Part shown: positions 32,960 through 45,104 of the stretch, piece by piece
How positions within the stretch are numbered: the stretch's first letter is position 1
How the letters are laid out: each line of letters starts with the position of its first letter
Assembly: GCF_002575655.3 (NCBI RefSeq)
Contig: NC_053040.3
Coordinates: 462,258,780 to 462,322,779 of the forward strand
DNA length: 64,000 bases
Reading direction: 5' to 3'
Source: Aegilops tauschii subsp. strangulata
Lineage: Eukaryota; Streptophyta; Magnoliopsida; Poales; Poaceae
Made by a program: the position numbers and the translations under genes
Notes under the pieces: generated by a model
Seen by the model: only the letters and a program-made list of their open reading frames with translations
The model's database searches: none
Told to the model about the DNA's origin: nothing

Positions 32960-35430
32960 CACGCAATACATGAGCGCGAGCCATGGATATAGCACTATGG
33001 GTGGAATAGAATATGATGATGGAGGTTGTGTGGAGAAGACAAAAAGGGAGAAAGCCTCACATCGACGCGGCTAATCAATGGGCTATGGAGATGCCCATCA
33101 ATTGATGTCAATGTGAGGAGTAGGGATTGCCATGCAACGGATGCGCTAGAGCTATAAATGTATGAAAGCTCAACAAAAGAAACTAAGTTGGTGTGCATCC
33201 AACTTGCTTGCTCACGAAGACCTGGGGCATTTGAGGAAGCCCATTGTTGGAATATACAAGCCAAGTTCTATAATGAAAAATTCCCACTAGTATATGAAAG
33301 TGACAAAATAAGAGACTCTCTATCATGAAGATCATGGTGCTACTTTGAAGCACAAGTGTGGAAAAAGGATAGTAACATTGTCCCTTCTCTCTTTTTCTCT
33401 CATTTTTTGGGCCTTCTCTTTTTTTGGCATTTCTCTTTTTTTTCCTCACATGGGACAATGCTCTAATAATGATGATCATCACACTTCTATTTATTTACAA
33501 CTCAAGGATTACAACTCGATACTAGAACAAAATATGACTCTATATGAGTGCCTCCGGTGGTGTACCGGGATGGGCAATGAATCAAGAGTGACATGTATGA
33601 AAAATTATGCATGGTGGCCTTGCCACAAATACGATGTCAACTACATGATCATGCAAGGAAATATGACAATGATGAAGCGTGTCATACTAAACAGAACGGT
33701 GGAAAGTTGCATGGCAATATATCTCGGAATGGCTATGGAAATGCCAAGATAGGCAGGTATGGTGGCTGTTTTGAGGATGATATAAGGAGGCTTATGTGTC
33801 ATAGAGCGTATCATATCATGGGGTTTGGATGCATCGGTGAAGTTTGCACCAACTCTCGAGGTGAGAAAGGGCAACGCATGGTACCGAAGAGGCTAGCAAT
33901 GATGGAAGGGTGAGACTGCGTATAATCCATAGACTCAACATTAGTCATAAAGAACTCACATACTTATTGCAAAAATCTACAAGTCATCAAAACCAAGCAC
34001 TACGCGCATGCTCCTAGGGGGATAGATTGGTAGGAAAAGACCATTGCTCGTCCCCTACCACCACTCATAAGGAGGACAATCAAAGAAACACCTCATGCTT
34101 CAAATTTGTTACACAACGGTTACCATATGTGCATGCTACGGGACTTGCAAACCTCAACACAAGTATTTCTCAAATTTACAATTACTTAACTAGCACGACT
34201 CTAATATCACCATCTTTATATCTCAAAACAATCATCAAGTATCAAACTTCTCACAGTATTCAATGCACTCTATATGGAAGTTTTTATTATACCCATCTTG
34301 GATGCCTATCATATTAGGACTAATTTTATAGCCAAAGCAAATTACCATGCTGTTCTAAAAGACTCTCAAAATAATATAAGTGAATCATGAGAGATCAAAT
34401 GATTTCTATAAAATAAAACCACCACCGTGCTCTAAAAGATATAAGTGGAGCACTAGAGCAAAATTATCTAGCTCAAAAGATATAAGTGAAGCACATAGAG
34501 TATTCTAATAAATTCAGATTCATGTGTGTCTCTCCCAAAAGGTGTGTACAGAAAGGATGATTGTGGTAAACTAAAAATCAAAGACTCAAATCATACAAGA
34601 CGCTCCAAGCAAAACACATATCATGTGGTGAATAAAAATATAGCCTCAAGTAAAGTTACCGATAGACGAAGACGAAAGAGGGGATGCCTTCCGGGGCATC
34701 CCCAAGCTTAGGCTTTTGGTTGTCCTTGAATTTTATATTGGGGTGCCTTGGGAATCCCCAAGCTTAGGCTCTTGCCACTCCTTATTCCAAAATCCATCAA
34801 ATCTTTACCAAAAAACTTGAAAACTTCACAACACAAAACTTAAACAGAAAATCTCATGAGCTCCGTTAGTATAAGAAAACAAATCACCACTTTAAGGTAC
34901 TGTAATGAACTCATTCTTTATTTATATTGGTGTTAAACCTACTGTATTCCAACTTCTCTATGGTTCATACCCCCCGATACTAGCCATAGATTCATCAAAA
35001 TAAGCAAACAACACACGAAAAACAGAATCTGTGAAAAACAGAACAGTCTGTAGCAATCTGAATCAAACGTATACTTCGGTAACTCTAAAAAATCTGAAAT
35101 AAATTGTTGGACGTGAGGAATTTGTCTGTTAATCATCTGCAATAAGAATCAACCTAAAAGCACTCTCCAGTAAAAAATGGCATCTAATCTCGTGAGCGCT
35201 AAAGTTTCTGTTTTTTACAGCAAGATCGCAAAGACTTCCCCCAAGTCTTCCCAAAGGTTCTACTTGGCACAAACACTAACTAAAACATAGAACCACATCT
35301 AAAAAGAGGCTAGATGAATTATTTATTACTAAACAGGAACAAAAATCAAGGAACAAAAATAAAATTGGGTTGCCTCCCAACAAGCGCTATCGTTTAACGC
35401 CCCTAGCTAGGCATAAAAACAAGAATAGAT
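32960..35430. other. Non-coding 3' internal region of the Gypsy element
   Basis: Contains phrases common in this Triticeae family: GGGGATGCCTTCCGGGGCAT with CCCCAAGCTTAGG (34681-34770) and TTGGGTTGCCTCCCAACAAG (about 35367). Short frames on both strands have no motif. Nothing else supported. Confidence 0.6.
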
Positions 35431-36262
35431 CTAGGTATTGTCATCTTTGGTATGCAATCCATAAGTGGCTCTCATAATAGATTCATAAGGTAATTTAATT
35501 TTATTCCTAGGAAAGTGTTCCATGCCTTTCCGTAATGGAAATTGGAATCTAATATTTCCTTCTTTCATATCAATAATTGCACCAATCGTTCTAAAAAAAG
35601 GTCTACCAAGAATAATAGGACATGTAGGATTGCAATCTATATCAAGAACAATGAAATCTACAGGCACATAATTCCTATTTGCAACAGTAAGAACATCATT
35701 AATCCTTCCCATAGGTTTCTTAATGGTGGAATCCACAAGGTGCAAATTTAAAGAACAATCATCAAATTCACGGAAACCTAACACATCACACAAAGTTTTT
35801 GGAATCGTGGAAACACTAGCACCCAAATCACATAAAGCATAGCATTCATGATCTTTAATCTTAATTTTAATAGTAGGTTCCCACTCATCATAAATTTTTC
35901 TAGGGATAGAAACTTCTAATTCAAGCTTTTCTTCATAGGATTGCAATAAAGCATCAACGATGTGTTTGGTAAAAGCTTTATTTTGATCATAAGCATGAGG
36001 AGAATTTAACACGGATTGCAACAAGGAAATACAATCTATCAAAGAACAATTATCATAATTAAATTCCTTGAAATCCAAAATAGTGGGTTCATTACTATGT
36101 AAAGTTTTGACCTCTTCAATCCCACTTTTACCAATTTTTGCATCAAGGTCTAAAAACTCCGAATCATTGGGACGCCTTTTAACTAAAGTTGACTCATTTC
36201 CAGTCCCATCTTTATCAAGATTCATATTGGAAAACAAAGATTTAATAGGAGACACATCAATC
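35431..36262 (-). pseudogene. Gypsy retropepsin (aspartic protease) region, N-terminally cut
   Basis: A continuous minus-strand frame of about 275 residues. The retropepsin domain lies at about residues 130-235: ALCDLGASVSTIPKTL carries the active-site Asp in a DLGAS setting (common in plant Gypsy elements, where DSGA or DTGA is the classical form), followed by FIVLDIDC and CPIILGRPFFRTIGAIID, the second family signature. The frame runs unbroken into the Copia insertion at 36262, so the join to gag is lost. It stops at 35431 with no reverse transcriptase after it. Confidence 0.85.
36258..36262. repeat. Left target site of the outer Copia element (CAATC)
   Basis: CAATC precedes the LTR start TGAAAGTGC. 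Its expected partner on the other side is missing because that end of the outer Copia is deleted. Confidence 0.5.
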
Positions 36263-37600
36263 TGAAAGTGCTAGTTATCGACTAGAGGGGGGGGGGTGAA
36301 TAGGTGATTTTTATGAACGTCTTCAATACATGGGGGTTTCGAAGACAAACAGTAGAAATGAACCTATAGATATGCAGCGGAAGGTAGACTACACTAGACA
36401 AGCCATAGTCAAGTAAACAATGAAGTGAAAGCACGAAGATTATTAGCAGCTAGGTAGTAAGGATCAGGATGGAAGATAGTATGAAGCCAAACAACAACAG
36501 TCTTCACACAATGAAGCCAAACAGATCAAGCAAGCAAGCAATGACTTCATGAAGGCATACTGTAAGTAAAGAGAGGTAAGGGATAGAACCAGTTGCTTGG
36601 TGAGGACAAGTATTTGTTGGACCAGTTCCAGTTGCTGTGACAACTGTATGTCTGGTTAGGGAGGCTGAGATTCAACTCAGAAGACCGCGTCTTCACCTTA
36701 TTCCCCTTGAGCTAAGGACACTTAGTCCTCGCCCAATCACTCTGGTAAGTCTTCAAGGTAGACTTCCAAACCTTCACATACTTCGTTCACCGGCAATCCA
36801 CAATGACTCTTGGATGCTCAGAACGCGATGCCTAACCGGCTGGAGGATTCACAGTCCTCAAGTGTAACAAGTCTTCAGATCGCGCGGACAGAAAGACTTC
36901 AGTGATGCCTAACACTCTTTGGCTCTGGGTGTTTTGGGCTTTTGTCCTTGCAAGGATCTCTCTCTCAAATGGTTCGGAGGTGGGTTGCTCTCAAACGACA
37001 AAAGCCGTGTACTAACTCTGAGCAGCCACCAATTTATGGTGTAGGGGTGGGCTATTTATAGCCAGGAGGCAACCCGACCTGATTTGTCCGAAATGACCCT
37101 CGGTCACTAAGGAACTGACACATGTCCAACGGTCAGATTTCAAACACACGCGGCAGCTTGACTTGGGCTACAAGTAAAGCTGACTCATCCAACTCTGGAT
37201 AAGATTTGCTCTCAGTGTCTTCGCTCGAAGACATATGATTTGGTTGAGTATCACTTTAGTCACTCTGACTTTGTTCACTTGGACCCCACTTAACAGTACG
37301 ATGGTTCCTATGACTCAACAAAGAAGAAAAGGAAACTACGAAACAACTATGTCTTCGCACTCCATAGTCTTCACTTGAATGTCTTCTCAAGTCATAATCT
37401 TCGTTGTGAATATCTTCACAGACCACCATTGTCTTCATTGTCTTCACACATTTTTAGGGGTCATCTCTGGTAGGTAAACCGAATCAATGTGGGACTACTA
37501 CCTGTGTTATCCTGCAATTCTCACAAACACATTAGTCCCTCAACCAAGTTTGTCGTCAATACTCCAAAACCAACTAGGGGTGGCACTAGATGCACTTACA
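36263..37600 (-). repeat. Copia 3' LTR of the outer element (LTR1), 1,338 bp
   Basis: Ends are TGAAAGTGC on the plus strand at 36263 and GCACTTACA at 37600, so on the minus strand it reads TGTAAGTGC...GCACTTTCA. It is clearly less similar to the other two LTRs (43278, 57621) than these are to each other, so it belongs to another insertion. A polypurine tract (AAAAAGGGGGAGAT, minus strand) lies directly upstream at 37601-37616. Confidence 0.9.
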
Positions 37601-37616
37601 ATCTCCCCCTTTTTGG
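37601..37616 (-). promoter_or_regulatory. Polypurine tract of the outer Copia
   Basis: AAAAAGGGGGAGAT on the minus strand, ending at the LTR boundary. This is the plus-strand DNA priming site of retrotransposons and a conserved Sirevirus signature. The inner copy has AAAAAGGGCGAGAT at 44580-44597, one base different. Confidence 0.8.
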
Positions 37617-37878
37617 TGATTGATGACAAACTGGTTGAAGTTTTCAACAGGGATAAAAGTATGTGAAAGTGTAAGGATTGAGGCATTGTCTTCATAAATA
37701 GCAAAGGGCTCCCCCTGAAGATGTGCATATAAGTAGTTTGCTTTTGAATGCAAATGCACATGGTAGGTTTTACTTTGTGGAGATACTCTTCAACTTATGA
37801 AGACAATTCATCATGCATATAAAGATATAACGAAGATAATGACATGCATAATGAGAAATGGACGTCTGCGGAATGACT

Positions 37879-40800
37879 TCATGCGGAATTTATCATCGCA
37901 TCACAAAGTAGCAGAAAAAGTAGCAGAAAAAGTAGCAGACGACCGTCAAGTTTAAGTGTTACAACCCAAAGAACCAAATGTATCAAAAGACGGGAGTTGT
38001 AAACACTTGGGAAAAATAGCAACCACCCATAAAGGACCCGCTTGAACACTATCAACTCATATGCTTCTCCCCCTTTTGTCAGTAAGGACCAAAAAGGTTT
38101 GAAGACATAGAGTATCCACTCGTTCCCATCAGGAGTAGATGAAGGTGCAGGGTCGATGTTGGAGTTCAGTGGTGCAGAAGGGCCTGGTGCAGTGTCGAGA
38201 TGCAGTGAAGCCATAGTTGGTGAAGTGGCGTCGTCTTCTTCATCGACGACTCTTGCAACAACAGTTGCAGCCGAAGATGAATACTCAGAATCTTCTATTG
38301 ATGGAGTGCGGTGCCAGCTTGCATTGCGGGGAGGTCTGGAGTCAAATTTGAAACCCTCATTGAAGCCATCTTCGCGAAGATCTTCTTCAGGGCATAGAAG
38401 TGTGGGACACTTCCAAGAGTGCCGACAGGCTTCATGGGCTACAAAGGAGTTCTTGGTGGCCATGTTTTGGATGTGATTGACATCCACCAAGGCACTCTGC
38501 ATTTGACGCTTGAGCCATTCATGGTGCTTGTCCTGCTTCTGATGTAAGGCAACGAGAAGCTCTCTGTCATTGAGAATGCGAGAACGCTTCCGAGGCCTTT
38601 GAGCAATTGTACTGGCAGTGGCTTCAGTGTTGGCACGGTGTGGCACATGCATATTGCTAGCCAGAGGGTAAGCAGGAGTAGCGGCATTTGGAACATGAAT
38701 CCCTTCAAGTGGTTGCGTGAAGCTCTGACAATCAACATTGTGAAGATATAGAGGTTCTTTGTCAGGCTCTGGGTAGATGGCTTCAAGTGATAGATCAACC
38801 TCAGGCATAAAGATAAGATGGTTGCGCGCTGAGGGCTGATAGTCGACAGAGGAATGAAGTTTGATCAGGCGCATCACCTATGGAGCATAAAACTTCAAGC
38901 CGAATAGATCAATTCCTGATGCAGCAAGTTGCCTGATGAAGAGGTCCTGGGTATTGAAGCTGATGCCATTGAGAATATAGAACACCAAAGTCTTCATGGT
39001 GCCTTTCAAGTTTGGCTCCGGGAGAATATCCCTTGACAGGCCACGGAGTACGCCTCACAATGTGATAAATTGTACGGGGAAGGTACTCGAGGTCCTTGAC
39101 GACGAATTCCTTGGGATATTCAGCATCTTGTGGCAATGGCTTCATCATGCTGAGCATCTGACTCATATTGGGCTCTGGCTTCTGAAATATACTCTCCAAC
39201 GCATTCCCATGTAGCTGACAACCAGGTTCATAGAGCTCACCTGGAGTGGGCAGGGAAGTAAGCTCGATGCTATCTTGAGCTTTAGCCTCATGATGCACAT
39301 CTCTTGTCATCCACTCAAGGACCCAAGTCTTCGGATCCCTGTTGTAGCCACGAAAGTGAAGAGTGGCATAGAACTGCAGCAGAAGCTCTTCATTCCAGTG
39401 CTCTTTGTCAGTGACGAATTGCAGAAGGCCAGCATCTCTGAAACAGTCCAGAGCTTCTTCCAGGCAGGGCAGACCAGCAATGGCTTCACAATCCAGACGC
39501 ATGTGAGGAAAGATTCGCTCTTGATTGTATAAGACACATGAGTAATAACTGCGCTGCTGATAGCTCCAGAAGCGATCAGAAGAGATCTCTGGCTTCGAGT
39601 ATGGGTTTTTGGCACCGTCAGCGAATGTGTTGTGTGCCCTGAAGCTTTTACACTGAACGATCCTGGCGATGTTGCAGCACCTGGAAACCTTGGCAGTCTG
39701 GGCTTTGGTTTCTGGACCTGAGGCCTTTGCTCCACATGGTAACCATATTGTGGTCCGAGAGCTGTGGGAGGAACCAACACAGGCCATCGGACAGTGACAA
39801 GTTGGCCCCGATCATATGCCTGCTCAATAGTGTGAGGCCTTGGGGGTGGAACAGTAGCTTCAGCATGGACTGTGGCTTCAGGTTGCACATTAGCTTCAGG
39901 CACAATATTAGCTTCAGGCGCCACATTGTCTTCAGCCATGACAACGTCATTGGCGTCAGCAGTGTTGTTTGTGGCAGCCTCAATGTTTTCAACCTCCATT
40001 TCAGTAGCAGGAGGGTCGGGCATAGTCACGTTCTCCTCGAGAACGACTTCTTGAGTGACAGGGGGTGTGGCAACTCTTTCATCTTCTTGTCTTGATTCTT
40101 GATTGTCATCGGCTGATGCAGCCGGAATGTCTTCAGCAGCATTGGCTTTAGACTCAGAGACATTCATAGAAGGGGGGCTTGAGGAAACACTTGACGTGCT
40201 ACTGAGTTTTGTGGCGCTTCCGCTTCCGGAATGCTCGACATGGCGACCTGTGGCCTAGGGCCTTTGCGAAGCCTGCAAAATGCGGGCGACGCCTGTGGTG
40301 ATGGAGTGGTCTGCACCATATAATTGTCGTCATCAAGCCCCGGAGTGGTGAGTTGAGGTGGTGGAGTTTGGGGTGTTTCATCTTGAACGGGGGTGTCTTG
40401 TTGAGGGCGATCAACCCACAAATCATTCTGAGCAATTGGCGTCAAGGGACGACCAATGCTAATGAGTTTGCTGTTCGTAAGAACAGGCGATGATACCAAT
40501 TGGTTCTTGAGTTGAGGAAGGACTTCATCATGTTCTACATTGTCGTCATGAACAATGTCTTCAGCTGTGATGGGGTCGATAGCTGGAACTTCTTCATCTT
40601 CAGGAGCCTCTGTGAAAGCAGGCTCGTGGATCACAAGGCGACGTTATTGGTTGGTGGAGGCAGGACGGGCAACAGAAATGGTCTCAACAACAAGGGGCTT
40701 TGTGGTAGCTGGCACTCTTTCTTTGAAGACTTTGTCTTCAGCTTCTTTGTTGATGGAGCACCATCAGTAGCATTCTTGTGCTTGCGCTTCTTGGCTTCGG

Positions 40801-42270
40801 CTTCAGCTGCCCTTGTCTTCTTCAGTTCTGAAGCTGCTGAGGGGACCTTAGGCTTCGAGCCTGTCATGCTGGCGGGGAAGACAATGCGAGGTGCTTCATG
40901 CCTTGGTACTTCAGTTTGGGCTTCAACAGGCTTCTTCTTTTGTTTGGCAGCCATCTTGGGGTCGATGCTAGGACGCCCAAGAGCCTTGCGCTTCTCAGCC
41001 TCATTGTGTGCTTGAACACATTTCTCTGTGAAGTATTTCATCCGCTCTCGTGAGCCTTTAGCTTCATCACGTTTCTTGTGTAACTCTTCCTTGAGGTCAT
41101 GCAGCATCTGCTTGAAGCTTCGAACATCAGCCACGCTGAGCTTGGCCATGTTCTTCTTGAAGTGAGCCTTCTCATAATCAATTTTGTTCTTCATCTCAAC
41201 AATCTTCTTAGCCAAGGCCAACTCATTAGCAATGGCTCCGTGGAAGGTGACGCTGATGTCCACTGGCAGCTGAAGATCATCAATGCTAAGGCTCAGGTTG
41301 TCAAACCACTCGTCGATGAAGTTGTTTAGAATATCCACGTCAAAGAGGGGCAGATCATTGAAAATCTCCGCCTCTTGCTTGCTCTTGATCAGCAGCTCAA
41401 GGGCATCATCACCAAGATCTTCATCGCTGGACAGATCAATGGTGGCATCCTCATTGCGCAGAACGGCAGCTGGGGTCAGTTCTTGCCCAGAACTCTTGAT
41501 GGGCTTCTTCTTGTTCTTAGACTTCTCTGTCTTCTTGGAGACACGAGAAAGATCTTCAGATTGCACACTGGGTTCAGGAGGTGCAGTTGCTAATGGCTTC
41601 ACACACGAAGCTTTTGGTGTGACAGAGGGCTTCGTAGCCTTGGTCTTCTTCTTCTTCTGCGGCTTTGGAGGAGCTTGCGCTTCGTCAGAATCTGCGTCAT
41701 CAGCTAAGTGCTCCACGGTGGCCCCCTTTATAGCTACGTGAGTGAGAAGACCATCGTGGTTGTAGAAGGGGCCGATGACATTTGGATTGGCATCACGGCT
41801 GCCATCAGCCCTTGGAGCAGATGGACCAGGGTTGAAGTCGAGTCCAGGTCCTTCTTGTTCTTTACAGCAGACTCCTTGGCAAATTGATAATTGCGCTTGA
41901 AGAGATTATCGTCGTGACACCATAACAGTGATGATGGGTCGGCATTCTCTGGCTGTGGCCCTCGGAGCATGCAAGGGTAGAAGCCTTGAGCAATGGCTTC
42001 AGACTTGGACTTGGGCTGCAGACTTCTGTATAGAATATCTCCCTAGGGGCCCTTGATAGCGTTCTTTTCAGCATATTCAGCAGTCAAAAATTTGTATTAG
42101 TACCATTCCTCAGCCCAATATCTTCGAATCCATTGGATTCGGGTCTTGCGCTCACCGTAGGTTTCTTTAGGATCTGTCTTGTACATTTCAAATAGATCTG
42201 GAGGCAAATCCTTGGCTGTATTCCCATGGCGCTGCCTGCCGCCCTTTCTAACTAACTTCTCTGTTGCCAT
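37879..42270 (-). pseudogene. Third ORF of the outer Copia (env-like position), broken
   Basis: This is the second copy of the large ORF described at 45105-48896. It starts MATEK at 42270, has the basic KKGGRQRH segment, a coiled-coil part (about 41050-41250), Lys-rich and Pro/Glu-rich linkers, and a globular C-terminal half with SSDRFWSYQQRSYYS, PCLEEALDCFRDAG and LEWMT. It is split into at least six frames. One break is exact: where the inner copy has APWVMR, this copy has TAG in place of the Trp (about 38880). The product is certainly dead. A few hundred bases without a frame lie between 37617 and 37878. Confidence 0.75.
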
Positions 42271-42747
42271 TATATTCAAACTGAAGGGCTTCCAGACGGT
42301 GAATGGCTTCCTTTTGCTGGTCAGACAGGAACTGGCTTCAGGAGAGTTGATGTGATGCTGTAAGAACTCTACAAATGAATACAGGCTATGAGAACCAAGG
42401 GATTCTCCCACGAACATGTACCTGTGACAGCATTAGAGGTGCGAGGGAAGGGGAAGAGGTCATATGCATTCTCAAAAGATTTTGAAGATAAATCAGTTTG
42501 AAGACATTGACCTCATAGCGCAAAGACATTCACTTCTTTGATGAGAGTTGGTTCCAGATTTGTACGAATCCATGAATAAGTACAAGTGAGGAATCTAACT
42601 AGTTATGAAGCATAAGTGAATATACTTGGCATGATATGAGATGCAGAACAAGATATATCCAGATTTGGAAGTTAAGAAACCACTTTTGGTTGAAGTGGAT
42701 GGATCTGACGGATCAAAAAGGCAGTAAAAAGTAAGTTTTAATTACCG

Positions 42748-43040
42748 CTTGACGAACTGCTAGACGAGGCGAAGAGGGAGACCGAGCAGTTCAATCTCTC
42801 GTGCCCTAACTTGGCGACGGAAGACACCTACGGCGGTGGCGGAGAGAACGAGGTCCGCGGCCGGCGTGAGGACGGCGTCGAAGAAGTTGCGACAGGTAAG
42901 CGCTTCGTCTTCGGCGTCGTCGCGAGCTAGCGGAGGCGCTAGGGTTTGTGGGAGGTGGCGAGGAGGGAGAAGAGACAATGACCGCGGTGAGTTGTGTATA
43001 TATAAGGAAAGGGACAACACAGCGTAATTACGCAGGTGCC
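42748..43040 (-). promoter_or_regulatory. Internal TATA box and leader exon of the third ORF (outer copy)
   Basis: On the minus strand CTTATATATAC lies at about 42999-43009, followed by a GC-rich stretch with an open frame (DAVLTPAADLVLSATAVGVF) and a donor-like GTAATTAAAA at about 42745. The same arrangement is present in the inner copy at 49370-49630. This suggests a separate spliced transcript for the third ORF. Confidence 0.45.
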
Positions 43041-43272
43041 CCTGGCGGTTCACATCTGAAGGACGCATGGCATGCATGCAACTTATTGGAAGTTGTTCCA
43101 TGTTCCCACGCACGCCTAGATTGTCGGGTGGTCGTTCCGGCTTCTCCGGGTTTCAGGCCATAGGGATATAGCATTAAAAAAGATTCAACTTTTATCTCTG
43201 TGTCCTCTGCTGACAAGGACTCAGAGAAGACAATCGACAGATTCAATAGGATGCATATGATTTAGATAGATA

Positions 43273-43277
43273 GAATC
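43273..43277. repeat. Target site duplication GAATC (left) of the inner Copia
   Basis: GAATC at 43273-43277 pairs with GAATC at 58956-58960. Removing the inner element and one copy gives a sequence matching 49895-49920 of the inner element itself. Confidence 0.95.
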
Positions 43278-44579
43278 TGAAAGTGCTACTTATCGACTAG
43301 AGGGGGGTGAATAAGCGATTTTTATGAAAGTCTTCAAAACATGAAAGTTTCGAAGACAAACGATAGAAATGAACCTATTAACATGCAGCGAAAGGTAGAC
43401 TATCCTAGGCAAGCCATAGTCAAATATTCAATGAAGTGAAAGCACGAAGACTATTAGCAGCTAGGCAATATGGATCAGGATGGAAGATAGTATGAAGCCA
43501 ATCAGAACAAGTAGGTACACAGTGAAGTCAAACAGATAGTGCAAGCAGGCAATGACTTCGCCATGACAAACTGTAAGTAAAGAGAGGGAGAAGATAGAAC
43601 CAGTCTCTTGGTGAGGACAAGGATTTGTTCGACCAGTTCCAGTTGCTGTGACAACTGTACGTCTGGTTAGGGAGGCTGAGATTCAACTCAGAAGACCGCG
43701 TCTTCACCTTATTCCCCTTGAGCTAAGGACACCCAGTCCTCACCCAATTACTCTGGTAAGTCTTCACCGGCAATCCACAATGACTCTTGGATGCTCAAAC
43801 CGCGACGCCTAACCGGCTGGAGGATTCACAGTCCTCAAGTGTAACAAGTCTACAGGTCACGCGGACAGAAAGACTTCAGTGATGCCTAACACTCTTTGGC
43901 TCTGGATGTTTTGGGCTTTGTCCTCGCAAGGATTTCTCTCTCTCAAAAGCTTCGGAGGTGGGTTGCTCTCAAACGACAAAAGCCGTGCACTAACTCTGAG
44001 CAGCCACCAATTTATGGTGTAGGGGGTGGGCTATTTATAGCCACTAGGCAACCCGACCTGATTTGTCCAAAATGACCCTGGGTCACTAAGGAACTGACAC
44101 GTGTTCCAACGGTCAGATTTCAAACACATGCGGCAGCTTGACTTGGGCTGCAAGTAAAGCTGACTTATCGAGCTCTGGATAAGATTTAATCTCATAGTCT
44201 TCGCTCGAATACTTAGGATTTGGTTGAGCATCACTTCAGTCACGCTGACTTTGTTCACTTGGACCCCACTCAACATTACGGTGGTTCCTATGACTCAACA
44301 AAGAAGAAAGGAAATAACGAAACAGCTATGTCTTCGCACTCCATAGTCTTCACGTGAATGTCTTCTCGAGTCATAAGCTTCGATGTGATTGTCTTCACAC
44401 ACCACCATTGTCTTCAATGTCTTCATACATTTTTAGGGGTCGTCTCCGATAGGTAAACCGAATCAATGAGGAACTATTATCTGTGTTATCCTGCAATTCT
44501 CACAAACACATTAGTCCCTCGGCCAGGTTTGTCATCAATACTCCAAAACCAACTAGGGGTGGCACTAGATGCACTTACA
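43278..44579 (-). repeat. Inner Copia 3' LTR (LTR2), 1,302 bp
   Basis: Nearly identical in most lines to 57621-58955, with one deletion of about 37 bp after TAAGTCTTCA (about 43767) relative to its partner, and a few substitutions. Ends TGAAAGTGC and GCACTTACA as read on the plus strand. Confidence 0.9.
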
Positions 44580-45104
44580 ATCTCGCCCTTTTTGGTGATT
44601 GATGACAAACTGGTTGAAGTTTTCAACGGGGATAAAAGTATGTGAAATTGTAAAGGATTAAGATATTGTCTTCATAAGTAGCAAAAGGCTCCCCTTGAAG
44701 ATGTGCATATAAGTATTTTTCTTTTGGAATGCAAATGCACATGGCAGGTTGTACTCGTGGAGATCCTCTTCAACTTATGAAGGCAATTCATCATGCATGA
44801 TAAGATATAACGAAGATAATTGCATGCATAATGAAAAATGGACGTCTGCAATATGACTTCGTGCGGGATTTATCATCGCACATGCGGAATTTATCATCGC
44901 ATCACAGAATAGCAGAAAAAGTAGCAGACGACCATCAAGTTTAAGTGTTACAACTCAAAGAACCAAATGTATCAAAAGCGAGAGTTGTAAGCACTTGGAA
45001 AAAGTATAGCAACCACCCATATGGACCCGCTTGAAGACTATCAACTCATATGCTTCTCCCCCTTTTGTCATTAAGGACCAGAAAGGTTTGAAGACATAGA
45101 GCCT

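Noticed and set aside
33345..33913. Plus-strand frames of 135 and 106 codons
   Set aside because: They lie in the known non-coding tail of the minus-strand Gypsy element and show no domain.
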